64,000 nt of DNA from Streptomyces griseoruber. Its GTDB lineage: Bacteria > Actinomycetota > Actinomycetes > Streptomycetales > Streptomycetaceae. The notes under the pieces are model-generated. The model was not told the DNA's origin. It ran no database searches and worked only from the letters and a program-made list of their open reading frames with translations. This document shows positions 17,925 to 26,687 of this stretch, in pieces. The number at the start of each line of letters is the position of its first letter. Position 1 is the stretch's first letter. Location of the stretch: the NCBI RefSeq assembly GCF_001514205.1, contig NZ_KQ948782.1:1-64000 (forward strand), in the 5' to 3' direction. The position numbers and the translations under genes were made by a program.

Positions 17925-18191
17925 ATGGCCGACACCCTGACCGGTCCGGTGCCCGAAGCCCCGGACGCGGTCCCCGAGTTCCCGATGCCGAGGGCGGCCG
18001 GCTGTCCCTTCGACCCGCCGCCCGCCCTCCGGGAGCTCCAGGAGCGGGCGCCGCCGACCAGGGTGCGGCTCTGGGACGGCACCGAGCCCTGGCTCGTCAC
18101 CCGGCACGCCGACCAGCGGGCGCTGCTGGGTGACCCCCGGGTCGGCGCGGACACCGACAGCCCCGGCTACCCGCCATCCCCGAGGGCCTGA
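17925..18191 (+). pseudogene. cytochrome P450 N-terminal fragment (CYP105-like)
   Basis: An 88-residue frame with intact start. It reads FPMPRAAGCPFDPPPALREL, then RVRLWDGTEPWLVTRHADQR and LLGDPRVGADTDSPGYPP before stopping. This is the first fifth of a CYP105-type P450; a whole enzyme is about 400 residues and needs the I-helix, ExxR and haem-cysteine regions, all missing. The break occurs just after the conserved SPGYP stretch. The next 180 bases show no P450 similarity in any frame. It cannot bind haem. Confidence 0.8.
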
Positions 18192-18256
18192 GGGCAAACT
18201 CGGGAGCGGCCTGGGGCGAGAGCGTCCGCGTCCCGGCCTGAAGGTCGTGAGAAGTG

Positions 18257-18291
18257 GGGCCCCGGCAGGCGGTGCGAGCCTGCCGGGGCCC
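18257..18291. terminator. strong GC hairpin
   Basis: A 14-bp perfect stem (18257-18270 / 18278-18291) with a 7-base loop, downstream of the P450 relic and upstream of the second MarR promoter. It probably marks the original 3' end of the P450 transcription unit. Confidence 0.65.
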
Positions 18292-18350
18292 TTACGCTTG
18301 CCTCGGCGTCGTCCCCCGGGAGGGGATGTGGCTCACCGCACGCAGTAACT

Positions 18351-18376
18351 TACTTGAGTTACGCAACAAGATGGTA
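18351..18376 (+). promoter_or_regulatory. MarR-type operator and promoter
   Basis: TACTTGAGTTACGCAACAA matches the third operator of the tailed MarR gene at most positions (TTG-AGTTACG-CAA core). TTGAGT and TAAAGT, 15 bases apart, could be the promoter. TAAAGT lies about 10 bases before ATG 18388, suggesting a very short or absent leader. Confidence 0.6.
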
Positions 18377-18387
18377 AAGTGGGTCGC

Positions 18388-18900
18388 ATGTCCACCGAAC
18401 CGCTCCCCCTGCCCGCCGTGGCCACCCCGGAAGTGATCGAGATCGAGCGCGCGCTCACCCGGATCACCTATCTGAGCACCCGTGCCCGCCAGCACGACCG
18501 GCTGATGGCGATGGCCGGCGTCCCCCTGGACCGGGCCGCCGTGGCGCTGCTGCGCCAGGTCGCCGACTCCGAGCCGCTGCGGCCGGGGGAGCTGGCCCAG
18601 CGCCTGGGCGTGGAGGCCTCCCATGTGACCCGCACGGTGCAGCAGCTCCAGAAGTCCGGCTATGTCACCCGGGTCCCCGACCCCGACGACGGCCGGGCCC
18701 AGCGGATCCAGCTCACCGACGCCGGCCGCGAGGCCATCGACCGGGTCCGGGACGCGGGCGCCCGCGGGATGCAGCTCGCCCTGTCCGGCTGGTCCCCCGA
18801 CGAGCTGGGCCAGCTCGCCACGCTCTTCCACCGCATGGTCGACGACTTCCTCTCCTACGCCGTCGACGAGGACACCGAGCAGCCGGCCGTCAGCGCCTGA
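18388..18900 (+). CDS. MarR-family regulator, paralogue of 15711
   Basis: A 170-residue winged-helix regulator. The shared core RQHDRLMAMAGVPLDRAAVA and the recognition part LGVEASHVTRTVQQLQKSGY, followed by RVPDPDDGRAQRIQLTDAGR, are very close to the tailed MarR at 15711. It ends normally, about 12 residues after the last helix, without repeats. Its promoter carries the same operator type, so the two proteins may cross-regulate. The start at 18388 is preferred over an in-frame GTG at 18379. Confidence 0.9.
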   Translation: MSTEPLPLPAVATPEVIEIERALTRITYLSTRARQHDRLMAMAGVPLDRAAVALLRQVADSEPLRPGELAQRLGVEASHVTRTVQQLQKSGYVTRVPDPDDGRAQRIQLTDAGREAIDRVRDAGARGMQLALSGWSPDELGQLATLFHRMVDDFLSYAVDEDTEQPAVSA

Positions 18901-18976
18901 CCCGCTCCCGGCCGGCCGCCACGACGCCGGCCCCGCCCGGCTCCCGCGGCCCGCGCGGCAGCAGCCGGGCCACCAC

Positions 18977-19012
18977 CGGCGGGAGCAGCGGCGGGAGCAG
19001 CGGCGGGAGCAG
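18977..19012 (+). repeat. 12-bp tandem repeat, three copies
   Basis: Three exact copies of CGGCGGGAGCAG in the gap between the second MarR gene and the AraC relic. No gene is assigned here. Confidence 0.8.
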
Positions 19013-19065
19013 CCCCGTGCGCAGGGTCGTGGCGTCCGCGAGCGCCCCTGGGACCGGAGCGGTGA

Positions 19066-19615
19066 GCCCGCCGACGCTCACCGTCAATCGGCGACGACCA
19101 CCAGATCGTCTACGCCGGTTCCGGCGTCCTGGCCGTCACCACCGACGCCGGCACCTGGTTCGCGCCCGGTATCCGCGCCCCGTGGGGGCCGGCGGGCACC
19201 ACGCACGCCCACCGGGCCCACGGCCCTCTCGACCTCCACCTGGTCGGACTCCCCGCCGAGGACAACCCGCCCGGCCTCGCCACCCCACCGTCCTGGCCGG
19301 CCGATGCGTCTGCCCGCCCCCGCCGACCCCGGCTCGCCGGGGTCCGCGCCCTCGTCTCCGCCGACCCGGCCGGCGGGCGCACCCTCGTCGCGCTCGGCGC
19401 CGCCACCGGCGCCGGGGAACGCATGCTCAGCCGTCTCCTCCGCCGCGAGTTCGGCATGACCTTCCCGCAGTGGCGCACCCGGTCCCGGCCGTACCACGCC
19501 CTGCGGCTGCTCGCCGACGGCACCCCCGTCACCACGGTCGCCCTGGGCGGCGGCTGGTCCTCCGTCGGCGCCTTCATCGACGTCCTCCGCCGGTCCTTCG
19601 GCCACCCCCCCCGGG
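19066..19615 (+). pseudogene. AraC-family regulator, frameshifted relic
   Basis: One frame gives the N-terminal cupin part (DDHQIVYAGSGVLAVTTDAG, THAHRAHGPLDLHLVGLPAE) but has no start codon. The C-terminal HTH part lies in the same frame (GAGERMLSRLLRREFGMTFP, WRTRSRPYHALRLLADGTPV). Between them, at about 19280-19340, the expected sequence appears to be shortened and shifted: HPTVLAG reads in another frame and the effector-domain end is missing. The second HTH also has altered residues (ALGGGWSSVGAFIDVLRR). I read it as an inactive AraC gene with deletion and frameshifts. Confidence 0.6.
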
Positions 19616-19759
19616 CCGCTACGGCCGCGAGACCGGACCGGGGCGCCATCGGCACCGGCGGGCAACGGAGTTGGGGGCGCCCGCACGGACGTACCCCCGC
19701 CTCCGGGGCCTCGACTACCGTCCAGTAATGTCGGGCGCCAGGACTTCAGAGGAGGAACC

Positions 19760-20140
19760 TTGTCCCGGTCCGGACGCTCACCCCTGCTGCTGGCCGGCCT
19801 GCTGGCCACCGCGGGCGTGGCCCATTTCGCCGCCCCCCGCTCCTTCGACGCGACGATCCCGCGCGCCCTGCCGGGTTCGCCCAGGGCCTGGACGTACGGC
19901 AGCGGTGTCGCCGAGCTGGCGCTGGCGGCCGGACTGGCCCTGCCCCGGACCCGCAAGGCGGCCGCCCTGGCCAGCGCCGCGTTCTTCGTCGGCGTCTTCC
20001 CCGCCAACGTCAAGATGGCGCTGGACTGGCGCGACCGTCCCACCCCCCTCAAGGCCGCCGCGTTCGGTCGGCTGCCCCTGCAGGTGCCCCTCGTGCTGTG
20101 GGCCCGCAGCGTCGCGAACGGCACGGAAGGACGGTCATGA
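19760..20140 (+). CDS. DoxX-like small membrane protein
   Basis: A 126-residue protein with about four helices: LLLAGLLATAGVAHFAAP, GVAELALAAGLAL, ALASAAFFVGVFPANVKMAL and a final LPLQVPLVLWARS. The motif GVAHF...P and NVKMALDW place it among DoxX-family membrane proteins, which in actinobacteria can partner thioredoxin-like enzymes in redox homeostasis. The TTG start has an excellent GAGGAGGAACC site. Its stop overlaps the peroxiredoxin ATG (ATGA), supporting a joint redox function. Confidence 0.8.
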   Translation: MSRSGRSPLLLAGLLATAGVAHFAAPRSFDATIPRALPGSPRAWTYGSGVAELALAAGLALPRTRKAAALASAAFFVGVFPANVKMALDWRDRPTPLKAAAFGRLPLQVPLVLWARSVANGTEGRS

Positions 20141-20604
20141 CGAAGACGCTGGAGACCGGCGACAAGGTCGAGGACTTCTCGCTCCCGGACGAGACCGGCA
20201 CGGTGCGCAGCCTCACGGAGCTGCTCGCCGACGGCCCCGTCGTCCTCTTCTTCTACCCGGCCGCCCTCAGCCCCGGCTGCACCGCCGAGGCCTGCCACTT
20301 CCGCGACCTCGCCGCCGAGTTCGCCGCCGTGGGCGCCCGGCCGATCGGCATCAGCGGGGACTCCGTCGACCGCCAGCAGGAGTTCGCTGGCCGCCACACC
20401 CTCGGTATGACCCTGCTGTCCGACAGCGACGGCGACGTGCGGGAACGGTTCGGGGTGAAGCGGGGTGTCTCCCTCATGCCCACCAAGCGGGCCACCTTCG
20501 TCATCGCCCAGGACCGCACCGTCCTGGAGGTCGTCCGCAGCGAACTGCGCATGAACACCCACGCCGACCGCGCCCTGGACGCCCTGCGCGCCCACCGCGC
20601 CTGA
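20137..20604 (+). CDS. bcp: peroxiredoxin, BCP/PrxQ type
   Basis: A 155-residue thiol peroxidase that reduces hydroperoxides using thioredoxin-type donors. The peroxidatic Cys is in LSPGCTAEACHFRDL, with a second Cys five residues later as in atypical two-cysteine PrxQ enzymes. VVLFFYPAALSPGC and PIGISGDSVDRQQEFAGRH follow the family pattern; the usual T in TPGCT is S here. Translationally coupled to the DoxX-like gene through ATGA. Cytoplasmic, no signal. Confidence 0.9.
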   Translation: MTKTLETGDKVEDFSLPDETGTVRSLTELLADGPVVLFFYPAALSPGCTAEACHFRDLAAEFAAVGARPIGISGDSVDRQQEFAGRHTLGMTLLSDSDGDVRERFGVKRGVSLMPTKRATFVIAQDRTVLEVVRSELRMNTHADRALDALRAHRA

Positions 20605-20650
20605 CCGGCCCCCCGACGGAACCCCCCGCTCCACGACCGGCCCCGCGCGG

Positions 20651-23026
20651 TTGATGCACCCGGGCAAAGGGACCATTCTGGACGACATGGAGCATGTCGT
20701 CGCTGCGGCGGTCATCGATGCCCGGGGCATCGTGACGGGCTGGAGCGAGGGTGCCCGACTGCTGACGGGGCACCCGGCCGAGGAGGCCGTGGGGCGGGCG
20801 GCGACCGCACTGCTCGCCGAGGACCTCCCGGCCGCCGCCGGGGCCTGGAGCCGGCCGGTCGTCGTACGCCACCGCGACGGGCACCCCGTCACCCTCGCCG
20901 TCACCGTCTGCCCCCTGCTCGGCACCGGAGGGGAGGCCCTGGGCTGGACCCTCACCGCGGAACGCGCCGCCGCCCCGGAACCCACCCTCGCCGGGCGCGC
21001 CTTCCAGCAGGCGTCCATGTCGATGTCCGTCTTCGACCCGGGGCAGCGCTATCTGCGGCTGAACGAGGTCGCCTGCAAGGTGATGGGCGTCTCCGAGGAC
21101 GCCCTGCTCGGCCGCCATTTCCCGGACACCGTGGAGGAGGCCGAGCACAGCAAGGGCTTCAACTGGCACCTGCGCCAGGTCGCCGAGACCGGCCGCCCGC
21201 TGCGCTACGAGAGCTACACCGGCGCCCCCTCCCTCAACCGGGAACACGCCTGGACCACCGAGATGTGGCCGGTGCGGGACGCCTCCGGCGAGGTCACCGG
21301 GGTCGCCCTGGCGGCCTTCGACAGCAGCGACCAGTACTGGGCCCGCCGTCGCCTCGCCATGCTGAACGAGGCCGCCGCCTCCATCGGCACCACCCTCGAC
21401 GTCGTACGCACCGCCGAGGAGGTCGTCGAACTCCTCGTCCCCCACTTCGCCGACTTCGCCAGCGTCGACCTCCTCGACTGGGTCCTCGGCGCCGACGAGC
21501 CGCCGCCCGTGCCCGAGGGCGAGATCGTGCTGCGCCGGGTCGCCCACGGCTCCCACCGGGAGGGCACCCCCGAGGCCGCGGTCCGCCTCGGCGACACCGA
21601 CAGCCATCCGCCGTTCAGCCCGCCCGCCCGCGCCCTGCGGGAGGGGCACGCGATCCGCAGCCAGGCCGGCGAGCCCGACTTCATGCGCTGGCTCACCGAG
21701 CGCAACACGCGCTCCCCCGAGGGGCTCCCCTACCGGCGCGGCGTGCACTCCATGATCTCGGTGCCGCTGCGCGCCCGCGGCACCACCCTCGGTGTCCTGG
21801 TCGGCATCCGGATCGCCCACCCCGAGGCCTACGAGGCCGACGACGCCGTCTTCGCCGAGGAGCTCGCCAGCCGGGCCGCCGTCTGTATCGACAACGCCCG
21901 CCGCTTCGCCCGTGAACGCACCACCGCGCTCGCCCTCCAGCACAGCCTCCTGCCACGCGGACTGCCCGGGCAGGCCGCCGTCGAGGTCGCCCACCGCTAT
22001 CTGCCCAGCGGCTCCACGGCCGGCATCGGCGGCGACTGGTTCGATGTGATCCCGCTCTCCGGCAGCCGGGTCGCCCTGGTCGTCGGGGACGTCGTCGGGC
22101 ACGGCATCGCGTCCTCGGCCACCATGGGCCGGCTCTGCATGGCCGTGCGCACCCTCGCCGACGTGGACCTGCCGCCCGACGAGCTGCTCACCCACCTCGA
22201 CGACCTCGTCACCCACCTGGCGGGCTACCAGGAAGGCGGCGGCGACGTCGCGGAGCTGGGCGCCACCTGCCTGTACGCCGTCTACGACCCCGTCAGCCGA
22301 CGCCTCGCCCTCGCCGCCGCCGGCCATCCCGCGCCGGCCCTGCTGCTGCCCGACGGCCGCGCTGAACTGGTCCGGATGACCCCCGGCCCCCCGCTCGGCG
22401 TCGGCGGGCTGCCCTTCGAGGCGGTCGAGCTGGAACTGCCCGAGGGCGCGGTCGTCGCCCTCTACACCGACGGCCTGATCGAGGGCCGCGACCGGGACGT
22501 CGACCGCGCCACCGGCGAACTGTGCAGCGCCCTCACCGCACCGGCCGCCACCCTCGACGCCCTGTGCGACTCCGTGCTCAAGGCGGTCCTGCCGGAGGAG
22601 CCCGGCGACGACGTGGCCCTGCTGCTGGCCCGCACCCGCGCCCTCGGCACCGACCAGGTCGCCGCCTGGGACGTGGAGCCCGACCCCGCCCGGGTCGCCG
22701 CCGCCCGGCAGGCCGCCACCGAGCAACTCGCCGCCTGGGGGCTGGAGGAGACCGCCTTCGTCACCGAACTCGTCGTCAGCGAACTGGTCACCAACGCCAT
22801 CCGCTACGGCGAACCCCCGATCCGGCTCCGGCTGATCCGCGACCGCAGCCTCATCTGCGAGGTCTCCGACGGCAGTTCCACCTCACCGCACCTGCGCCGC
22901 GCCCACGCCTTCGACGAGGGCGGGCGCGGTCTGCTGCTGGTCGCCCAGCTCACCCAGCGCTGGGGCAGCCGGCAGACGGACCGGGGCAAGACGATCTGGG
23001 CGGAACAGAGCCTCGAACCGCAGTGA
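20651..23026 (+). CDS. PAS-GAF-PP2C-HATPase signalling phosphatase
   Basis: A multidomain protein of up to 791 residues. Two PAS-like segments come first (VIDARGIVTGWSEGARLLTG; FDPGQRYLRLNEVACKVMGV), then a GAF region (residues about 235-420). A SpoIIE/PP2C phosphatase follows, with GIGGDWFDVIPL, VGDVVGHGIASS, LYTDGLIEGRD and EPGDDVALLLA. The C-terminal HATPase has ELVVSELVTNAIRYG and DEGGRGLLLVAQL. Such proteins dephosphorylate anti-anti-sigma factors and may also act as anti-sigma kinases, linking signals to SigB-type sigma factors. The TTG at 20651 is the longest start; ATG 20687 (MEHVVAAAVIDARG) is also plausible. Confidence 0.9.
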   Translation: MMHPGKGTILDDMEHVVAAAVIDARGIVTGWSEGARLLTGHPAEEAVGRAATALLAEDLPAAAGAWSRPVVVRHRDGHPVTLAVTVCPLLGTGGEALGWTLTAERAAAPEPTLAGRAFQQASMSMSVFDPGQRYLRLNEVACKVMGVSEDALLGRHFPDTVEEAEHSKGFNWHLRQVAETGRPLRYESYTGAPSLNREHAWTTEMWPVRDASGEVTGVALAAFDSSDQYWARRRLAMLNEAAASIGTTLDVVRTAEEVVELLVPHFADFASVDLLDWVLGADEPPPVPEGEIVLRRVAHGSHREGTPEAAVRLGDTDSHPPFSPPARALREGHAIRSQAGEPDFMRWLTERNTRSPEGLPYRRGVHSMISVPLRARGTTLGVLVGIRIAHPEAYEADDAVFAEELASRAAVCIDNARRFARERTTALALQHSLLPRGLPGQAAVEVAHRYLPSGSTAGIGGDWFDVIPLSGSRVALVVGDVVGHGIASSATMGRLCMAVRTLADVDLPPDELLTHLDDLVTHLAGYQEGGGDVAELGATCLYAVYDPVSRRLALAAAGHPAPALLLPDGRAELVRMTPGPPLGVGGLPFEAVELELPEGAVVALYTDGLIEGRDRDVDRATGELCSALTAPAATLDALCDSVLKAVLPEEPGDDVALLLARTRALGTDQVAAWDVEPDPARVAAARQAATEQLAAWGLEETAFVTELVVSELVTNAIRYGEPPIRLRLIRDRSLICEVSDGSSTSPHLRRAHAFDEGGRGLLLVAQLTQRWGSRQTDRGKTIWAEQSLEPQ

Positions 23027-23091
23027 TCACACCGGGGCGAAGCCCGGAACATTCCCGGCCAGGCCGGATCCCGGATGCCGCCGCCCGGCGC

Positions 23092-23922
23092 TCAGAACTC
23101 CTCGTGGGTCTCCGGATCGCCGCCCAGCCGCTCGTGGGCCCGGTCCGCGATCACACCCATCTGCGCCGGACCGAGGTCGAAGCCGAAGACGTCCAGGTTG
23201 GCGCCCTGACGCCCCGGGTCGGCGGACTTCGGGACGGGGACCGCGCCGAGCTGGACGTGCCAGCGCAGCACGACCTGGGCGGGGGTGACCCCGAGCGCCT
23301 CCGAGACCTGGACCACCGCGGGGTCCTGGAGCAGGGCCGAGCCCCGCCCCAGCGGGCTCCAGCTCTCGGTGACGATGCCCTTCGCCGCGTGGAAGGCCCG
23401 CAGCTCGTCCTGCGGGAAGAGGGGGTGCAGCTCGATCTGGTTCACCGACGGCAGGACGCCCGTCTCCTTCTCCAGGCGCTCGATGTGCTCGGGCGTGAAG
23501 TTCGAGACGCCGATCGAACGGACCAGCCCCTCCGCACGGAGCTTGATCATCGCCCGCCACGAGTCGACGTACCTGCCGACCCGGGGGAGCGGCCAGTGGA
23601 TCAGATAGAGGTCGACGTGGTCGAGGCCGAGACGACGGCGGGACTCCTCGAAGGAGGCGAGCGTCTCCTCGTAGCCGTGATGGCGGCCCGGGAGCTTGGT
23701 GGTGACCACGAGTTCCTCGCGCGGGACTCCGCCTCGTGCCACCCCGCGCCCGACCCCGCTCTCGTTGCGGTAGTTCGTCGCCGTGTCGATCAGCCGGTAG
23801 CCCAGCCCGAGCGCACCGGCCACCGCCTCCTCCGCCTGCGCGTCGTCCATCGGCCAGGTACCCAGACCGAGGGCCGGGAGCTTCGTACCGTCGTTGAGCG
23901 TGTGCACCGGGATGTCGATCAC
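23092..23922 (-). CDS. aldo/keto reductase
   Basis: A 276-residue NADPH-dependent aldo/keto reductase. The catalytic tetrad is visible: Asp in YRLIDTATNY, Tyr in TATNYRNE, Lys in VVTTKLPG and His in YLIHWPLP. The cofactor-binding end has VPVPKSADPGRQGAN. GTG 23922 follows GGGGAAGGG at good spacing; ATG 23955 is an alternative adding 11 residues. Substrate unknown, possibly 2,5-diketogluconate- or aldehyde-like. Convergent with the phosphatase gene and divergent from the TauD gene. Confidence 0.9.
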   Translation of the reverse strand: MIDIPVHTLNDGTKLPALGLGTWPMDDAQAEEAVAGALGLGYRLIDTATNYRNESGVGRGVARGGVPREELVVTTKLPGRHHGYEETLASFEESRRRLGLDHVDLYLIHWPLPRVGRYVDSWRAMIKLRAEGLVRSIGVSNFTPEHIERLEKETGVLPSVNQIELHPLFPQDELRAFHAAKGIVTESWSPLGRGSALLQDPAVVQVSEALGVTPAQVVLRWHVQLGAVPVPKSADPGRQGANLDVFGFDLGPAQMGVIADRAHERLGGDPETHEEF

Positions 23923-24074
23923 CGTCTGCCCTTCCCCTGGAACGGGATGCGTCACTCCAGCCTCACGGATGAACAGGGCACGATCAACCGGACCGGGTCG
24001 CAGGCACTGTCGCCACGGCGGCGATTCGCTGTCACGATCTTCGGCGAGGGGTGTTCACGACGATCGGAGCGGGC

Positions 24075-25043
24075 ATGACGACGGACTTCGACGGCCAGGC
24101 GACGGGCGCGGCCGGGGTCGAGGTGAAACCGGTCGCGGGGCACATCGGCGCCGAGATCGAGGGCGTGGACCTGGCCGCCGGCCTCGACGACGCCCAGGTC
24201 GCCGCGATCCGGGCGGCCGTGCTGCGCTGGAAGGTGGTGTTCTTCCGCGGACAGCACCTCGACCACGCCGGGCACGTGGCCTTCGCCCGGCGGTTCGGTG
24301 AGCCGGTCGTCCTGCGCAAACGCGGGAGCGCCTCGCCGGCGGACTTCCCGGAGATCGAGACCACCGCCGACCGGCTGGAGCTGGGCGGCAGGTTCGGCAT
24401 GGAGCACGACGAATGGCTCCAGCGCCGGCGGCACACCCTGCTGCGCGGTTGGCACTGCGACCACGGCGCCCGGATCGACCCGCCGGCCGCCACGATCCTG
24501 CGCGCCGAGACGGTCCCGCCCTACGGCGGTGACACCACCTGGTCCAACCTGGCCGCCGCGTACGCCGGACTGTCCGCGCCCGTAAGGGAGTTCGTGGACG
24601 GGCTCAGGGCCGAGCACCGCCTCGGCGTCGGCTACCAGCCGCGGCCCGGCGAGGACGCCTACGTCCGCCATCTGCTCGGCCACCAGGTCGCCGCACTGCA
24701 CCCGCTGGTCCGGGTCCACCCGGAGACCGGGGAGCGGATCCTGTACGTCAACGGCTACTACGTCGAGCAGATCGCCGACGTCTCCCGGGCCGAGAGCCGC
24801 GCCCTCCTCGACCTGCTGCTGGAACAGGCGGTACGCCCCGAGTACACCGTCCGCTTCCGCTGGGAGCCCGGCAGCGTGGCCCTCTGGGACAACCGGGCCA
24901 CCATCCACCTCGCCCCCGGCGACAACGCCCACCTCGGCTTCCCCCGCACCATGCACCGTGTGATGCTCACCGGCGACATCCCGGTCGGGGTGGACGGCAA
25001 GCCCTCGGAGCCCATCACGGGCACCGAGCCGGGCCGCTGGTGA
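24075..25043 (+). CDS. TauD/TfdA Fe(II)/2-oxoglutarate dioxygenase
   Basis: A 322-residue oxygenase. The N-terminal VKPVAGHIGAEIEGVDLAAG and VVFFRGQHLDHAGHVAFARR are typical of TauD. The iron facial triad is WHCDHG (His-x-Asp) and the distal His in RTMHRVM. The 2-oxoglutarate Arg lies in the same C-terminal segment (GFPRTMHRVMLTGD). It may hydroxylate an alkylsulfonate, sulfate ester or other small molecule. ATG 24075 follows GGAGCGGGC. The divergent promoter region with the aldo/keto reductase spans 152 bases. Confidence 0.9.
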   Translation: MTTDFDGQATGAAGVEVKPVAGHIGAEIEGVDLAAGLDDAQVAAIRAAVLRWKVVFFRGQHLDHAGHVAFARRFGEPVVLRKRGSASPADFPEIETTADRLELGGRFGMEHDEWLQRRRHTLLRGWHCDHGARIDPPAATILRAETVPPYGGDTTWSNLAAAYAGLSAPVREFVDGLRAEHRLGVGYQPRPGEDAYVRHLLGHQVAALHPLVRVHPETGERILYVNGYYVEQIADVSRAESRALLDLLLEQAVRPEYTVRFRWEPGSVALWDNRATIHLAPGDNAHLGFPRTMHRVMLTGDIPVGVDGKPSEPITGTEPGRW

Positions 25044-25046
25044 GGC

Positions 25047-25580
25047 TCACGGCCCGGGCTCGGCGCGGGCCACGAACGGACGCCCGTCCTGCGGGAGGAA
25101 CACGAGGAACTCACGGGTGCCGTGGACCACGCGGGCCAGGCCCAGCGGCCCGTCCGCGCCCACCACGGCCTCGACGAGTGCGCCGCCCTCGACGATCCGC
25201 TCACGCCGCGCGTGCCGCCGTACCAGCTCCGCCGCCCGCCCGCTGACCCAGAGCCCGACCTGCGCTCCCTGCTTCAGGGCCGCCAGCAGTTCCGCACGCA
25301 GGGGTCCCGGCACCGCGCCCCGGACCCGGTGGCGCAGGAGATCCTGGAGCGTGGGTTCGGGATCTCCGAGCACCTGCGCCCGGCAGCCCGGGCAGGCCGT
25401 GTCCCGGGTCGGGTCGAACGGGCCGCGGTACACCGTGAGCCGGTCGCCGGGAATCCCGCACAGGGACGCGCCCTTCGACAGCCCGTGGCCGGTGCCCGGT
25501 ACGTCGGTCTCCTCGCAGAGGGCGAAGAACGGCCGACGCCCGGGCCCGAGACGCCACCCGTCCCGTTCCGGGTCCCCCAC
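25047..25580 (-). CDS. conserved hypothetical with CxxC motif
   Basis: A 177-residue protein I do not recognise. N-terminal GRRPFFALCEETDVPGTG and CGIPGDRLTVYRGPFDPTRD lead to TACPGC, a possible thiol or metal site together with earlier Cys residues. A helical segment (LRAELLAALKQGAQVGLWV) and beta-rich end (ARVVHGTREFLVFLPQDGRP) follow. The GTG start lies 5 bases after the flavin oxidoreductase stop, so both are cotranscribed and perhaps coupled. No ribosome site is visible. Confidence 0.6.
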   Translation of the reverse strand: MGDPERDGWRLGPGRRPFFALCEETDVPGTGHGLSKGASLCGIPGDRLTVYRGPFDPTRDTACPGCRAQVLGDPEPTLQDLLRHRVRGAVPGPLRAELLAALKQGAQVGLWVSGRAAELVRRHARRERIVEGGALVEAVVGADGPLGLARVVHGTREFLVFLPQDGRPFVARAEPGP

Positions 25581-25585
25581 GGCGG

Positions 25586-26620
25586 TCAGCCGGCCACCGC
25601 CGGCCGCCACCCGAGCGCCGGGCCCAGCTTCGTCGCCGTGTCGGTGAGGATCTGCACGTAGTCCTCGTGCTCGAAGGTGAAGGGCAGCGCGAAGGCGACC
25701 TCGTCGACCTCGCGGAACGCGGCGTGCGCGTGCAGCCGCTCGGCGATCTCCTCGGAGGTGCCGACCAGGTCCGGTGCGAACAGCAGCCGCGCCGGACCCT
25801 GCGGGGACCGGGTGCGGGGCAGCCGCTTCGCGGCGAACTCCTCGTACTTGGCGCGCTGTTCGGGCGAGGCGGAGTCGGTGGGGATGACCACGAGCCCCTG
25901 CGAGACGCGGGCGGCCTCGCCGTCGGGGTGCGCGGCACGGAAGGCGCGCACATGGGAGAGCTGGATCTCTGCGAAGTCCCGTGTGTCGTCCGGGCCTTCG
26001 GCCTTGACGACGCTGCTCGTGAGGAAGTTCATGCCGTGCTCCCCGGCCCACGCGGCCGAGCTCACGCTGCCGCCGCCGTACCACAGGCGCCGCCCGAGGC
26101 CGGGGGAGTGCGGCTGCACCCGGTCGGAGAACACCTCGAAGCCCTCCACCCCGCTGAAGTCGCTCGCGGACTTGCCCCGCACCAGGTCCAGCAGCCGCCG
26201 CACCCGCTCGTAGCCGAACTCCTCGGCGTCGGCCGTGTCCGGGTACAGGGCGTCCTTGACCTGGTCGTAGTGCATCGGCGGGCCGACGCTCACCCCCGGG
26301 TTCAGCCGGCCGCCCGACAGGACGTCGACCGTCGCCAGGTCCTCGGCCAGCCGCAGCGGGTTCTCCCAGCCCAGCGGGATCACCGCGGTGCCGAGTTCGA
26401 TGCGGCGGGTGCGCTGCGAGGCGGCCGCCAGGACGGCGACGGGGGAGGAGATGCCGTACTGCAGATGGCGGTGGCGTACCCACGCGCTGTCGAAGCCGAG
26501 CCGCTCGCCCAGCTCGATGATCTCCAGCGTGGTCTCGTGTCCCTGGCGCGGGTCGTCCCCGTCGAACAGCCCGATGGTGAGGAATCCCAGCTTGCGCAAC
26601 GGGCGTGAGGTGGGTGGCAC
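25586..26620 (-). CDS. LLM-class flavin-dependent oxidoreductase
   Basis: A 344-residue bacterial-luciferase-like monooxygenase. It has the barrel start LGFLTIGLFDGDDPRQGHE, then RLGFDSAWVRHRHLQYGISS, TRRIELGTAVIPLGWENPLR and DVLSGGRLNPGVSVG, all standard for LLM proteins that use FMN or F420. LWYGGGSVSSAAWAGEHG provides the phosphate-binding loop. GTG 26620 has GGAGGATCCC in front. It forms a two-gene unit with the downstream CxxC hypothetical. The substrate is unknown. Confidence 0.88.
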   Translation of the reverse strand: MPPTSRPLRKLGFLTIGLFDGDDPRQGHETTLEIIELGERLGFDSAWVRHRHLQYGISSPVAVLAAASQRTRRIELGTAVIPLGWENPLRLAEDLATVDVLSGGRLNPGVSVGPPMHYDQVKDALYPDTADAEEFGYERVRRLLDLVRGKSASDFSGVEGFEVFSDRVQPHSPGLGRRLWYGGGSVSSAAWAGEHGMNFLTSSVVKAEGPDDTRDFAEIQLSHVRAFRAAHPDGEAARVSQGLVVIPTDSASPEQRAKYEEFAAKRLPRTRSPQGPARLLFAPDLVGTSEEIAERLHAHAAFREVDEVAFALPFTFEHEDYVQILTDTATKLGPALGWRPAVAG

Positions 26621-26687
26621 GGGATCCTCCAGCTGTCGTACGGCGGTGCTGCCCCGATTGTGGCAGGCGAACATTGCGGGCGTGTGA

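Noticed and set aside
18890..19087. 65-codon minus-strand gene starting MTVSVGG
   Set aside because: Its middle is just the 12-bp repeat read as LLPP; no ribosome site or motif.
19084..22726. Long minus-strand open frames opposite the phosphatase gene
   Set aside because: The plus strand shows PAS, GAF, PP2C and HATPase motifs throughout; the antisense frames have no recognisable motif.
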